From: Ichthyophonus hoferi
Lineage: Eukaryota > Opisthokonta > Ichthyosporea > Ichthyophonida > Ichthyophonidae
Assembly (NCBI GenBank): GCA_002751075.1
Contig: NAOQ01000068.1
Location: 1,470 to 54,429 of the forward strand
Length of the DNA: 52,960 nucleotides
Direction of reading: 5' to 3'
Part shown: in pieces, positions 25,301 through 37,448 of the stretch
Position numbering within the stretch: position 1 is the first letter of the stretch
Layout of the letters: each line of letters opens with the position of its first letter
Program-made: the position numbers and the translations under genes
The notes under the pieces: model-generated
The model's input: the letters and a program-made list of their open reading frames with translations, nothing else
What the model was told of the DNA's origin: nothing
The model's database searches: none

Positions 25301-28300
25301 AAAAAGATTAAAAAAGAGTTAGGTCTAGAGGTATGTATGTATGTATGTATGTATGTATGTATGTATGTATGTATGTATGTGTATATGTACGTAGATATAT
25401 GTATATTATTTATGTATATGGTAGTATATGTGTACTTACTATCTATTCAACTGGGGCATTTTTTACGTATATTTCTATAAATAGATGAGAAGGCAATGGG
25501 CAGAGAAGTGGTAATAACTTTGATTCATGGGCTACATGATGTATGGTGTCGCACAGTTCATGTACATAGATGATATTATTGGTTTATATATTTATTGCCA
25601 TCTTTCATTGGTGCTTTATCACTGCTTTCAATCTTTAGAGCTTACAAGAGCAACCCGAATTATACTGGCAAAGTGTATAATATGTTTATACGTAGTGTGT
25701 ATGATTTATTTAAATGTGGTTGTTTATAGCCCGTGGTTGTGCACGGCTTGATTTAATGTAGTCATTCTATTGGCCTATTCCCTACTACAGAAAGATGATA
25801 AAGATGCATTGATTGAACGGTTCCAGGCAAGGGTGAAGGGGCTTAAGATGATCGACACTATAAGCACCGTATGTATGGTTTAAAGCGTTTAAAATATAAA
25901 CCTCATATACCATTGGCTAAAATAAGCTTGAATATATATACGAGGCGGCTATGTTACATTAAAAGAAGAATTGCAATTGATTAAATTAAAGGATTAAAGT
26001 GTAAAATTTTAAATTTGTAATATCAAGGTGGATAAGAGAGGTGTGTAAGACGATTGGATATTAACATGCCGTATAAGGCTAAAGGAGAGGTGGGGTAAAA
26101 GGAGGAGACCCTGTGGTTAAGGAGTGGTGTGTTTTAGGAGTATGTAGAGCTTTGCGTATATCATGGTTGTAAACCTTATAAATATGTACTTGTATGTTTA
26201 CATAATGTCTTGTCTCTGCATCTATTCCTAAGTCTATCTACATATATTCATATACCTATACGTACACACAAACACACATATATATATGTATATACCTATA
26301 CTATACATATACATATGCATATCATTTCCCTCTGTATGTCCTTAGCCAATACAATACCATTTAATACCATGTCGTACAATACATATTTCGTTTACACCAC
26401 CCAATCATACAGGTGATTGATGAGGAGATCAAGAAGCTATCCTACCTAGATAGTAACTCATCTGAATTTAACGTGACCCGTAACTATCTTGATTGGCTAA
26501 CCACTATGGTAACCCCCACTCTCATCTATCGATCTATCAATAAGATGTTCCTGTGACCTTAGATACGTACATATATCTACCTTTTCACTGGCTATTGATT
26601 TACATACCAGTGCCTACCATCTCATCTCTTTGGCTTATTGGTGAAATATCACGGTCATTTCTGGTTGATTTATAACCTCCTGTGTTATTTATCATATTCT
26701 TTCCCGGTGAATTGTAATTACTATAAGAGGACCAATCAATGAGAATAGAGAAAATGTTATTTATAATTCACCAATAAGAACTGTTCTGACGATGGGGGCA
26801 TAGCCTTGGGGAATAACCAGCCAGGATAACTATGACATTTCATTGGCCAAGACGATTCTGGATGAGGTAAGTTAGTGACACATGCTTGGTACACTGCCGG
26901 TGGACCTATGACATTCTTGTACATTATTCTCCTTTACTATCGGTCACGTATACATTTATATTTTATGTACTTGTTGCATATGGTTAGTTGCATGGCTCTG
27001 TTTATATCTATACTTATACCTCTTTATGTATACCACGTAGTTCTTTTATCCGTCCAATCATCTCACCACTCTTCTACCTGTGGGGCTATCCCCACTCCCT
27101 TCCATACTTTCATTGGTTGATTCTAATTTACATGTGAATGAGTGAAACAGAAGTATACATACAACCAGTATGATTGGGTACCAAAGATATTAAACTATGA
27201 TTTATAACCAATAAATTTATGCCATCTGTTTATTATTCTCCTATTTCCTCTCTCTCCTCTCTCTTTGCTTGTTATTTCTCTCTCTGCCATGTGCCTTTTA
27301 ACCGCATCTATGCAAATGTTATCCTCCTTACCTTCTCCAACCCATCTATTATGTCATTCTACCTCTTCCTCTCCCTCTCCCACCTTTACCTTTAGGACCA
27401 CTATGGTCTACAGGATATTAAAGATCGAATCCTAGAGTTTATTGCGGTTGGCTCACTAAGAGGCCACGTAGGTGGGAAGATCCTTTGCTTCTGTGGCCCG
27501 CCAGGTATCTTTACCCCCTCCTCCTCCTCCCCTCTCCCTCTCACTGAGCACTGGCCTCCCTCTTATATATATGTGCTCTGGGTTATATTACCAATGCCTA
27601 CTACCATTCCTACACCATCTATATATACATTCCATCTAATACAACCCAGCATATGACTGGATATAGACCATAATCATCTCACATTCCACATCTCTCCATG
27701 TGAGTGGGCCAATATCACAATTAGCATCACATATAGATTAATACATAATAACCGGTTCTATATGGGTGTATACGTGGACATGTACTTACCTATACAGGAG
27801 TGGGAAAGACAAGTATTGCTCATTCGATTGCTAGGTCCCTTAACCGCAAGGTAAGGAAGTGGTAGAAGCGATACATGCATACTCTCCTTCTCTTCCTCTT
27901 TCCCTCTCTTCCTCTCTCCCTACATAGTTAGGGAGAATAGAGAATACAATAGAGCCCTGAGATATAGAGATGATACACGATAGAGTAGAAATGCAACGTA
28001 GAATACCCTCGTCTATAGCAGGTAGCAAAAAATGCTTGTGAATATGGGGGTACCTGCCTGTAACACTGTGACTACACACCCACATATATATATATACTAT
28101 CCTATACTCTATACTATATTATACTGTTCTGTACTCTACTATACCATATTATACTACATTATACTATACTATATTATACTATACTATGCTACACTATACT
28201 ATCCTATACTATCCTATCCTATCATATCCTATACTATACTATACTATACTATACTATCCTATCCTATCCTATACTACACTATACTATCCTATCTTATCCT

Positions 28301-31300
28301 ATCCTATACTATACTATACTATGCTATATTATATATACTTTAACCTGTATTGGTACATCAACCCTATTCATGTGTATAGCTATAATACCTTGTATTAACT
28401 GTACCCTGCCTTATGTGCACACAGCCAATATATTGTGAGGCATAAAGTTCTAAGTCATTTTAAATTTTAAACTGTATACAACTTAAATTTATTGGATGAT
28501 GACTAGACAAAAATAGAAATAATGAATATCTGAAACCAGTCAAAGTGTTTTGCAAAGGAATTAGATAATATGACGTAGAATTGCATTTTTTTTATAAGGT
28601 AGTTTATATGGGCCCAGCACTTATATACAACCTAAGTCACTTCTCTAGCAAGGTATACATGTAAGTACTATCTACCTACCTACCTCTCTACCTACCTACT
28701 AATCTTTTCATTCTAGTTCTATCGCTTCAGTGTGGGAGGAATGACCGATGTGGCGGAGATTAAGGGGCATAGAAGGACCTATGTAGGGGCTATGCCAGGA
28801 AAGCTACTGCAATGCCTTAAGAAAACTAAGACTGAAAACCCCCTAGTGCTTATTGATGAGATCGACAAGATAGGTATAATAGATATTACTATTACTGCAC
28901 AGGGGTGGATGTTAGTGTATGTTTGTATGTTTGTATGTTTATTGTGGTATAAATGAACAAAGCATCAGATAATTAATTAAACAATTAGATATATTATATA
29001 TAGCAATAGTGTATATTTATAAACTTTCATATGTTATAGATAGGACTGATAACGCACATACACATATCTATCTATCTATCTATCTATCTATATATCTATT
29101 TATCTATTTATTTATCTGTACAGCCTAGATGAGTAGAATAATTAATGCCCATGATATGTTTTTTCTTGAGCTACTTGAGTTTTTTTTTACATTTAAAACT
29201 AATTTAATTGTCTTTTTATATTTTGCTATGAGTGGGTGTAGCTCCACCTTTACTTAGAGCCATTTTTTATATTCCCTATATACTCCCTTTTATCTTTTCC
29301 TTCTTTTATCCCATTACAGTGAGAATGTTGCCTCTCCTCTGCTTCTCTCTCTCTCTCTCTTCCTCCTCCTCTCCCTCTGTCTCCTTCTCTCTCCCCATCT
29401 TCCTCTCTCATCCTCTGCCCCTCCCTCTCCCCGACCCCCTCTCTGCTAGGCCGTGGTGTACAGGGAGACCCAGCCTCAGCGCTTCTTGAGCTACTAGACC
29501 CAGAACAGAACGGGAGTTACATAGACCACTATCTCGATGTGCCTGTGGACCTCTCCAAGGTAGAGGCCTAGGATGGTGTTGGGTTGTATATCTACTTGTA
29601 TATGTACATACTGTCATACTCATACTATTATACTATTACCCTACCATACTGTTGTACTATTATACTACCATACTATTTTATTATTATACCATTATCTTAT
29701 CATACTATCATACTATTATAATATTACCCTATCATGCTATCATAAATACTGTCATACAGGCGTGCTCTAAGGTTCACAACAAGATATGTGCTATACTAGT
29801 ACTTGTACCGTCTTATATGTATGCACTACTAAGGACAAGAGGATTACTAGCAGTTAGATAGGTTTAGGAAAGTGTAGGTCAATATAAGGAGTGAGAGAGT
29901 AGAGATATCCTAGGAGAAAGAGGGAGAAGGAGAAAGTAAAGATATTCTATTGGGAAGAAGGTGAGGAAGATTCATAAGGCTCACCTCCAGCGTCACTCTC
30001 CCTCCCTCTTGCTATTCTCAGGTGCTCTTTATTTGTACTGCCAATGTAACCGATACCATCCCCGGGCCCCTATTGGATCGCATGGAGGTGATTAGACTGT
30101 CAGGATATGTATTACAGGAGAAGGTCCAGATCGCCAAGGTAGGCTCCCTAATTTATATTGTGATTGGCTTGGACTGCATCCTCATCGGCACACTTGCGCT
30201 GGTTCTATTTATATCTATCTATACATGTGCATGTCTCTCTCTTTACATCGACCCTTTGTTGGTTAATCCCTAACCGTACAATTGGCTTATCCGCTTCCTG
30301 GTCTACGAACCAATGAGTAACTGCATATATATACAATCTACTGTATTGGTTAATCCAGTGCTGATGTGCTCAGCCAATAGAATATTTATATTCTCTGTAT
30401 GTATAGGCTTCATGTATATAGATATACTCTACTCTACTATACTATCTACCCTACTACCCAGTCACTATCAATAGCAAGTTCATATAGGGTATGGTTCGGT
30501 AGTAGAGAGAGAAGCCTAGCCAGCCTTATATTATGTTGTAGTCTTCTCCAGTCATCCCTCTCCTGACTATAGTGCTTTATGTTATATTACTAATTGAAAA
30601 AGGTTGGTAGATATATTATATTACACGATAATTGCCACACAAAAGATATGCCACGTGGACCATAGACAGACTATACCCTATACCATATACCCTATACAAT
30701 ATACAACATATTCTGTATAACCACACCCTATACATTATATCAACCTTTCTCCTATTACAGCAATACTTGATTCCAGCCTCTCAAAAACACACTGGCACCG
30801 AGAATCAAACCAATCTCAAAATCGATGGTAATATATCGTCCTCTCTACCTCTCTCTCTCTTTCTTTATTTTTTATTTAATTCTATGGTCCAATACCTTTC
30901 CTCTGTTAGTATCTGAGCAAGTTTTAAATCTATTTTAGGGTTTCCCCTTCTCTCTAGTGGATTATCTTAAAAATATTATCATCACGTATTGTTTTCTGGG
31001 TCTGTTCATCCACAGCATGAGAAAGGTATACCTGCATACCTTGCCTATATACACACATATACTATACACCTCTACATACATATATACCTACACATACAGA
31101 CATACATACATCGATACATACATACATACATACATATATACATACATGTATACATACATACATACATACATACATACATACATACATGCATACATACATA
31201 CATACATACATACATACATACATACATGCATACATACATACATTCATGATCCATGCATAAATTAGTAGTGGAATACAGTGAAGGAATCCTACAACCAATG

Positions 31301-31673
31301 AGATCACAACGAAATATGTCAAGGGCCATTGATAATTGGATGAAGGGGGGTCTATAGAAAGAGATGGGGGGATACACAGTGATATTTACATATATTTATT
31401 TATAGAACGTTAGAGGTTGATAACTAGGGTACCTCACTCAGATGATGCCATTGGGTATTTGTGCAAGGCCTATTGTAGAGAGAATGGTGTGCGGAACCTG
31501 CAAAAACACATTGAAAAGGTTAGTGGTTGTGCAGGTTAACACTACCCTGAGACATGTTTCTGTTTTATTCCTATTCTTTTTTCTTTGTGTTTTATTGTCA
31601 ACCTGCCCTTCCGATGCTCTCTTCTTCTCTTTTTCTATATTTTACTGTTAGTTATAGCTATAACCTATATTTG

Positions 31674-31719
<46 letters not shown>

Positions 31720-34700
31720 GTTTCTATAGGAGTGATAACTATACTTAACCACTTATTGTAGTTTTTGGCTTTCGAACTAATCAAGCCATATATTATATAT
31801 TAATATCTGCATTAAGTAATGTGTGAATGTAAAGTAGCAGGGGGGGTGGGATGTATGTTTCATTTTGGTTACATTTTATTATTGTTATTTCCTTTTTACT
31901 TCATATGCATTTTGGCACACCAAAACGTCAACAGACAGAGCTATATATTTATAGGGGTTTTCGATACAAATGATAAGTTTTGCGATAAAATTTGTAATTT
32001 GCCAACAAAATTATATTTTTTACGTCTTTTATTGTAGTATAAAGCTATCAGTTCAAATTTTTATCTAGTCATCTGTGATATGTAATATGGTTTTCAAGAG
32101 ATTATAATTCCTTTAAAATGAGAAAAACAACTCAAAAAATATTTACATACATATATGATTGATGTATATACATTATACATTTGTTCTCCTTTTGATTGCG
32201 AAAGTTATCATTTGGATTGAAAACCCCTATATTTCATAATAATGGTTTGGCATAAGTCCTTTATACACCACCTGTAATTCTGGGTGTCCCTATTAAATAT
32301 ACAAGAAATTTTCTATGTTCTATCTCACCTTTTTTCTTTATTTTTGATATTTTAATTTATGATTATTGAGGGCAGAGTATATATAATGCTGACATGCAAT
32401 TGGTCAATGAAGGAGTTTAAATAATTTTAATCAATCTAATAGTAGGATACCTTAGGTTAACGAGCCCAATTTACTGGGCCTTTATTGTGACATATGCATA
32501 TTATATTCTCATAGTCAGAATACTAACACGGTGATTATCATTACACCATTACATAAGAGACCTCTAGGGAAGATGGTAGGGTATAGTATAGGGTATAGTA
32601 CAGTATAGTATAAAGTATAGTACAATATAGTACAGGGCATAGTATAGGGTATAGGATAGGGTATAGGATAAGGTATAGTACAGTAGAGTAGAGGGTATAG
32701 GATAAGGTACAGTACAGTAGAGTGTAGGGTATATTATAGGGTATAGTATAGGGTAGGGTAGTAGGAGGTTGAAGGAGAAGAAAAGCAGCGCAAGAATGAT
32801 ATTCAATGCAATCTTACCCCTAGTCTTTTTACTGCCTTTCCCTCTATATCTCCTTTCTCTTCCTATTAATATCTGCTCTCGTTGTCCATAGATTCACCGT
32901 AAACTGGCCCTAAGAATGGTATTAGGTAACATGCCTACCCATGCCATTGGCCGAAATGACCTCTATGACTATGTAGGGAAACCCTTATTTCCTGATGCGC
33001 GTATGTATGACGTCACTCCAGTGGGTGTGGTCATGGGATTGGCCTGGACCTCCATGGGTGGGTATATCTTCCAATAGAATAATATATATATATATAAGCA
33101 CTAATAGTAAACTCCCACGGGTGTTATAGTTCTGCATATACAGCTGACCTTTTTATGCTTTTCTTTAGTGTTGTCAATGTTAATTACCTCTATAACTCTA
33201 CCCAAATCTCTTCCTTTTATATCTTTGACCTGCTTTCTTGTCCAAATCCTTCCAATTGAGGTCATCTTCTATAGTGTATCTTATACTATATTGGTATCTA
33301 TATCATATTAATCACTAATATTTTTATTGCTATATATTATGCTAAACTAGTATACTTCATTAGTAGACCTTTGCCTAATAGTATATTTCGGTGGTACCAT
33401 GTTCGTTAGCATTACCTCCTTCTGTAGACTTATCATCCAATAATAACCTGTTATTTAGGCGGCCAGACCCTGTATATTGAAAGCCAATTGGCTGATGGCA
33501 GAAAAAGGGACACACTCAAAGGAGGGTTAACAACTACTGGTAGATTGGGAGAGACCATGAAAGGTAGGTCTCTCATAACATAGAACATAGGCCTGGTCTC
33601 TGATACCATGCTATGCACTGTGTATAGTCTTTAGTCTCTCTAGTCGTCCTCTACGGCCCTTGCCTAGCCAGGTAGGGCTAAGGTTTGCCAGTAATACAGG
33701 TGGTGTGTTTGTATATAACACTATACTATACTTTCCTTATATAAACTAATTAACAACTTAGTCCATAATCGATTAATTGTAACTGTTAATTACTTGGTAT
33801 TGTTTGTTTATTTGAAAATAATTATGGTTTACGTTGTATATGTAGCTATTATTCAACACTTGCAATCTGGGTATTTCTATTGTTATAATAAAGAATGTAT
33901 AAAGATTAGAAATAGTTGATAGTGTTGTATATACAGTTATACATGTCTCCATGTATCATCGTATAGTTCTAATTATGTATGTGTAGATATAATCAGAGGC
34001 CTGGTCATGTATATGTGAACTGTGGTTTCGCATATGCAGTGGAAAGTGTATGCCTACTGATGTCATACTAACATCATATGGCGGTGATGATTACTATATT
34101 AGGTAGAGCGAAGGTAGTGTAACTAATGCAGAACCAATGAGATTTCTAATGGGATGTTTTATAAACTTTATAGAAATTACACATGTATGTGTGGTATGTG
34201 ATTAGCAGATTAGTGTACCTGACGTAACCTTGCCCTTTATGGTTGATACAGAGAGTGCACAAATCGCGTATACATTTGCTAAGAGCTTCATTAATAAGGT
34301 GGACCCAAACAGCACATTCTTCCAGGTGATTGGCTGGTTCATTTTAGTTTTAATTCTTTTTTAATTTTAATTAATTTCAATTACTTATCTTTTATTGGTC
34401 TTTTGTTATTTTTCTATTTAATTTCTTCTTCTTTTACATCCCATTGGATAATCTTAGAGCCAATCTCCTATAGCATCAATGTTTTATTTATCCAATACCT
34501 TTAGGTGATATTATCAAATATGGTGGTTAAGCTATGACTGTGTATGGTGGGAATTACTACCTCGGGGACTACATTGTATTTTACTATTATAATGTTGTAC
34601 TAGCCATCTATCATACTATCAAATAAACCTGTGCCATTCCATATATACTCACTAAACTTTTCTCTCCTTTCTCTCTTCTCTCCCTCCACCAACCATGTCC

Positions 34701-36141
34701 TATGTGTATGTATGCACGACATATGCCTCTGTGTGACCATACTATACTATATAATACTATACTATACTAAACTATGTTATACTATACTATGCTATATATA
34801 TACCCTATAACCCTATATACAGGATTGCCCTATCCACATGCACTGTCCTGAGGGGGCCGTGCCCAAAGATGGACCCAGTGCGGGTTGCACCTTTGTGACC
34901 TCTTACCTCTCATTGGCTCTTAATCGTCCCGTGCCTCGCGACCTATCAATGACTGGTGAATTGTCACTAACCGGAAAGGTAAGAGAATATATGGTTCTTG
35001 CTGATTGGATATACTGTACTATTTATTTCATGTAAGTTTTTTATTTTTTTTATTAAAAACCATGTACTATGTATGGTATATTAAGTAAGTTGTTCAAGTG
35101 GAATAGTATAGTGTATGAAGGCAATAAGAGGTAAGTAACCTTGGGGATACAGATCATGACTGTAGGGGGGATCAAGGAGAAGCTAATAGCTGCAAAGACA
35201 GCTGAGGTTAAGACGGTGATTTTACCCGAGGGCAACCGACCTGGTATGGTTCGCTTTCATAGAGTATAGTATAGTACAGCATCAAGTATAGTACATTATA
35301 GTATAGTATAGAGTATAGCATAATATAGTATAATATAAAATATAAAATATAGTCTAATATGGCATAGAGTATAATATATATATATATATATATATATATG
35401 CATACATTCTCGTATTCATGTGCATACATAGATTGATAAAAAAAAACAAAAAAAAACTAACCCACATATAGAGATATATTTCAATTATCATAATGATCCA
35501 ATTATACCCTATAGGTAGGTATTAGTAGGATAAGGGACCAATCACAAATAGATGTCTTACTGTACTTAATGTTGTTTCTTTATGATTTCTACACGAGCAT
35601 TCCTGATGGTATATACTGTATACTATATACTATATATTATATACTATATCACTATCAGTAATAAAGACATTCACCATTAGATAGCAATGTTGTCTTGCTC
35701 TAAGGGCTATATGTATAATCACCTGTGGTACATATATAGTATATAACCTATATATGTATGTATGTGTGTAAAGATTATTTTATTACACCTTAAAGATTCA
35801 ATGAAATACACGAATTATATATTTAAGCTATTTCTAAGAATATATTGGAATTATGATTGGTGAGAACTTATTGTTCCAATCAGCCATGTAGTTTATTTCT
35901 TTAGTAGGCGAGGTGTGCTAGTATCTAACATATAGTCTTTTAATAATGTATTATGTAATACACTCACACTCTTATATGCAATCCACCTTCCTGTCTCTCT
36001 TTCTCCTCACCTATTGCAGATTATTCTGAGCTGCCCGACTATGTAACAAAAGGTTTAGGAGTGCATTTTGTAAAGGAATACAAAGAGGTTTACGACATAA
36101 TATTCCCCGCGCAAGACAGTGCAGCCCACCTACCTTCCTAA
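19325..36141 (+). CDS. LONP1: Lon protease, mitochondrial (AAA+ serine protease)
   Basis: ATP-dependent matrix protease that degrades oxidised or misfolded proteins and binds mtDNA. Exons: 19325-19566, 20660-20720, 21099-21182, 21997-22181, 22817-22900, 23185-23287, 23826-23937, 24625-24736, 25279-25330, 25791-25868, 26413-26508, 26804-26866, 27396-27504, 27798-27850, 28717-28873, 29450-29559, 30022-30138, 30761-30827, 30958-30985 (tentative), 31416-31518 (start tentative), 32892-33057, 33459-33563, 34252-34325, 34823-34978, 35153-35243 and 36020-36141. This gives about 909 residues (human 959). Exon 1 has a hydrophobic/basic presequence ([14 protein letters not shown]). The LON domain starts near residue 101 ([13 protein letters not shown]). 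Walker A GPPGVGKTS is at about 458, split by an intron; Walker [10 protein letters not shown] at about 520. The catalytic Ser is in PKDGPSAG (about 806) and the Lys in GGIKEK (about 847), in separate exons. No disabling change is seen. Confidence 0.97.
22236..22332. repeat. (GTAT)n microsatellite
   Basis: TATG/GTAT tetranucleotide array in the LONP1 intron between 22182 and 22816, starting about 55 bp after the donor. Confidence 0.9.
25331..25382. repeat. (GTAT)n microsatellite at a donor site
   Basis: GTATGTAT repeat starting exactly at the donor after the LONP1 exon ending at 25330, so the repeat unit itself supplies the splice donor GTATGT. Confidence 0.9.
28090..28340. repeat. CTATA/CTATC pentanucleotide array
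   Basis: Long degenerate ACTAT, CCTAT and TATAC repeat in the LONP1 intron between 27851 and 28716. Leu/Tyr/Ile-rich ORFs crossing it are artefacts. The remaining 28341-28716 is AT-rich intron with nothing recognised. Confidence 0.9.
29066..29118. repeat. (CTAT)n microsatellite
   Basis: CTAT tetranucleotide run in the LONP1 intron between 28874 and 29449. The intron ends in a long CT-rich tract (about 29345-29448) before the acceptor. Confidence 0.85.
31052..31244. repeat. (ACAT)n microsatellite
   Basis: ACATACATAC array of almost 200 bp in the LONP1 intron between 30986 and 31415. ORFs on both strands (Cys-Met-Tyr-Val or Thr-Tyr-Ile-His repeats) are products of the repeat. Confidence 0.95.
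31676..31716. repeat. (CT)n microsatellite
   Basis: Perfect TC dinucleotide run in the 1.37-kb LONP1 intron between 31519 and 32891. Confidence 0.95.
31952..32229. mobile_element. Probable mariner-type MITE (non-autonomous DNA transposon)
   Basis: Two inverted repeats of about 37 bp face each other: 31954-31990 (GGGGTTTTCGATACAAATGA...) and the reverse complement of 32191-32227 (GGGGTTTTCAATCCAAATGA...). About 31 of 37 positions match by eye. Both ends abut a TA dinucleotide (31952-31953 and 32228-32229), as expected for a Tc1/mariner TA target duplication. The 274-bp body is AT-rich and has no transposase. It lies in the LONP1 intron between 31519 and 32891, is too short to be autonomous, and looks moderately old from repeat divergence. 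The TA duplication could also be read as part of a longer ATA-ended repeat, so the family is tentative. Confidence 0.75.
32574..32765. repeat. GTATA/GGGTATA repeat array
   Basis: Degenerate AGTATAGGGTATAG units, the purine-strand form of the CTATA/CTACC repeats seen elsewhere. It ends about 125 bp before the LONP1 exon starting at 32892. Confidence 0.9.
34737..34815. repeat. ACTAT pentanucleotide tract
   Basis: ACTAT/TATAC repeat ending just upstream of the acceptor for the LONP1 exon that carries the catalytic serine (34823). Confidence 0.85.
35258..35400. repeat. AGTAT repeat and (TA)n tract
   Basis: Degenerate GTATA/AGTAT repeat ending in a TA run at about 35373-35399, in the LONP1 intron between 35244 and 36019. 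The rest of that intron is AT-rich with nothing recognised. Confidence 0.85.
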
Positions 36142-36513
36142 TAATCCGTCTAATGTATATGTTGTTTATTTACCACACTTTTAGAGGTCTAGTACAGCTA
36201 CAATAATGATTCTCGTGTATAGTTAGTTAGTAACATGTGCTTAATATGTATTCTCATAACCCACGATTTCAACTCAATCAACCACATACATAACATACAT
36301 ACATACATACATATCTCCATGGTAATATCCAATATCCACTTTCCTATACCAATAGCTACCGATAAGGTATATAGCACCTACCTCTGCCATCCAACCGAAT
36401 GAATGGTGTAGGGCGATATATCATGCCACCCTGATTACCTCTCTCCTTATAGTGTCATTGCGATGACGTCATACTGGGAGGAGATGACGTTCTTACCTTC
36501 TGTTATTTCTTTA

Positions 36514-36519
36514 AATAAA
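36514..36519 (+). terminator. Candidate LONP1 poly(A) signal
   Basis: AATAAA about 370 bases past the LONP1 stop codon. It is the first canonical signal I found downstream. Confidence 0.45.
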
Positions 36520-36747
36520 CATAATTATTCTTTCACTACCCCTGACATTTTGTAAGTGTGGGGAAGACCCTTAAGCCTGCCTAAACCTAGTTGAAACTCT
36601 ATTCTACTTTTTATTTCTTGCCTACTTGTGACCACTAGCTCATTTCTATAGGAGATGGATTCGTGTGCTAACACGTTTAGCAAGATACCCAGAATTACCA
36701 GTAAGAATACATTCTTTCAGTCCATAATATGTGATGATAAACTTGGT

Positions 36748-36916
36748 CTATACTATACAATACTATATAATCCTATACTATACTATACAATGTAATACTA
36801 TACTATACTATACAATACAATACTATATAATCCTATATAATACAATACTATATAATCCTATATAATACAATACTATATAATCCTATATAATACAATATTA
36901 TACAATACTATATTAC
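36748..36916. repeat. ACTATACAATA/ATCCTATATA repeat array
   Basis: Tandem degenerate repeat of the same CTATA pentamer family found in introns, here in the LONP1-NAT9 intergenic region. Confidence 0.9.
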
Positions 36917-37419
36917 AGTATACTTGGATTGAGCACCTGTTTAGGGAATACCTGTTTATGTTATTTAAGGTAATAATATCTTTACTACATCTCAGTACGT
37001 TTTGGTGATTTATTATTATTATTATTATTCGTACTAACCTTCCATAACCGTACAAATGATTACTGTCTCAGGAACACCTTTGATTGGACCTTAAGCTAGT
37101 TAGTTAATTAATACAATTATAGTAAGAGCCTAGTCTGTAGTAAGGCAGTCTACTATCTACTATAACAATTAAAGGTGGGTCTGGTGTATCTATGCTATAT
37201 ATGTCGTCATTAGGGTAGTGCGTCATAAGCGTGTCATATCTCTAATACAACACATTGCTTTCTTGACTAGGCAATGGCCAATACGAGACCACAGCCGGGG
37301 TCAACTAGGTGACACTCATTAAAACTAATTAAAGATTACTATATATACTCTAATTATAGTTAGCTATGGTTACACACTATCGAACCATGTCTAACCAGCA
37401 AGATAACCCATTGATTCTA

Positions 37420-37425
37420 TTTATT
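37420..37425 (-). terminator. NAT9 poly(A) signal
   Basis: TTTATT on the plus strand reads AATAAA on the minus strand, about 24 bases past the NAT9 stop codon. This suggests a very short 3' UTR. Confidence 0.6.
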
Positions 37426-37448
37426 AACTGTATACACCGTAATTCCTT

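Larger units (their letters stand above)
36142..37448. other. Intergenic between convergent LONP1 and NAT9
   Basis: Holds the LONP1 3' region, a perfect TGACGTCA octamer at 36464-36471, and a TATAC/TACAATACTA repeat array at about 36748-36916. I see no coding sequence of its own. Confidence 0.6.

Noticed and set aside
30986-31015. A 30-base mini-intron in LONP1
   Set aside because: It has GT...AG ends and keeps frame, but 30 bases is far shorter than any other intron here, so it was not used as a separate intron.
31062-31377. Long Cys-Met-Tyr-Val or Thr-Tyr-Ile-His repeat ORFs
   Set aside because: They arise from reading the ACAT/GTAT microsatellite in different frames; the same applies to the Tyr/Pro-rich ORFs at 14892-15249 and 28032-28398.
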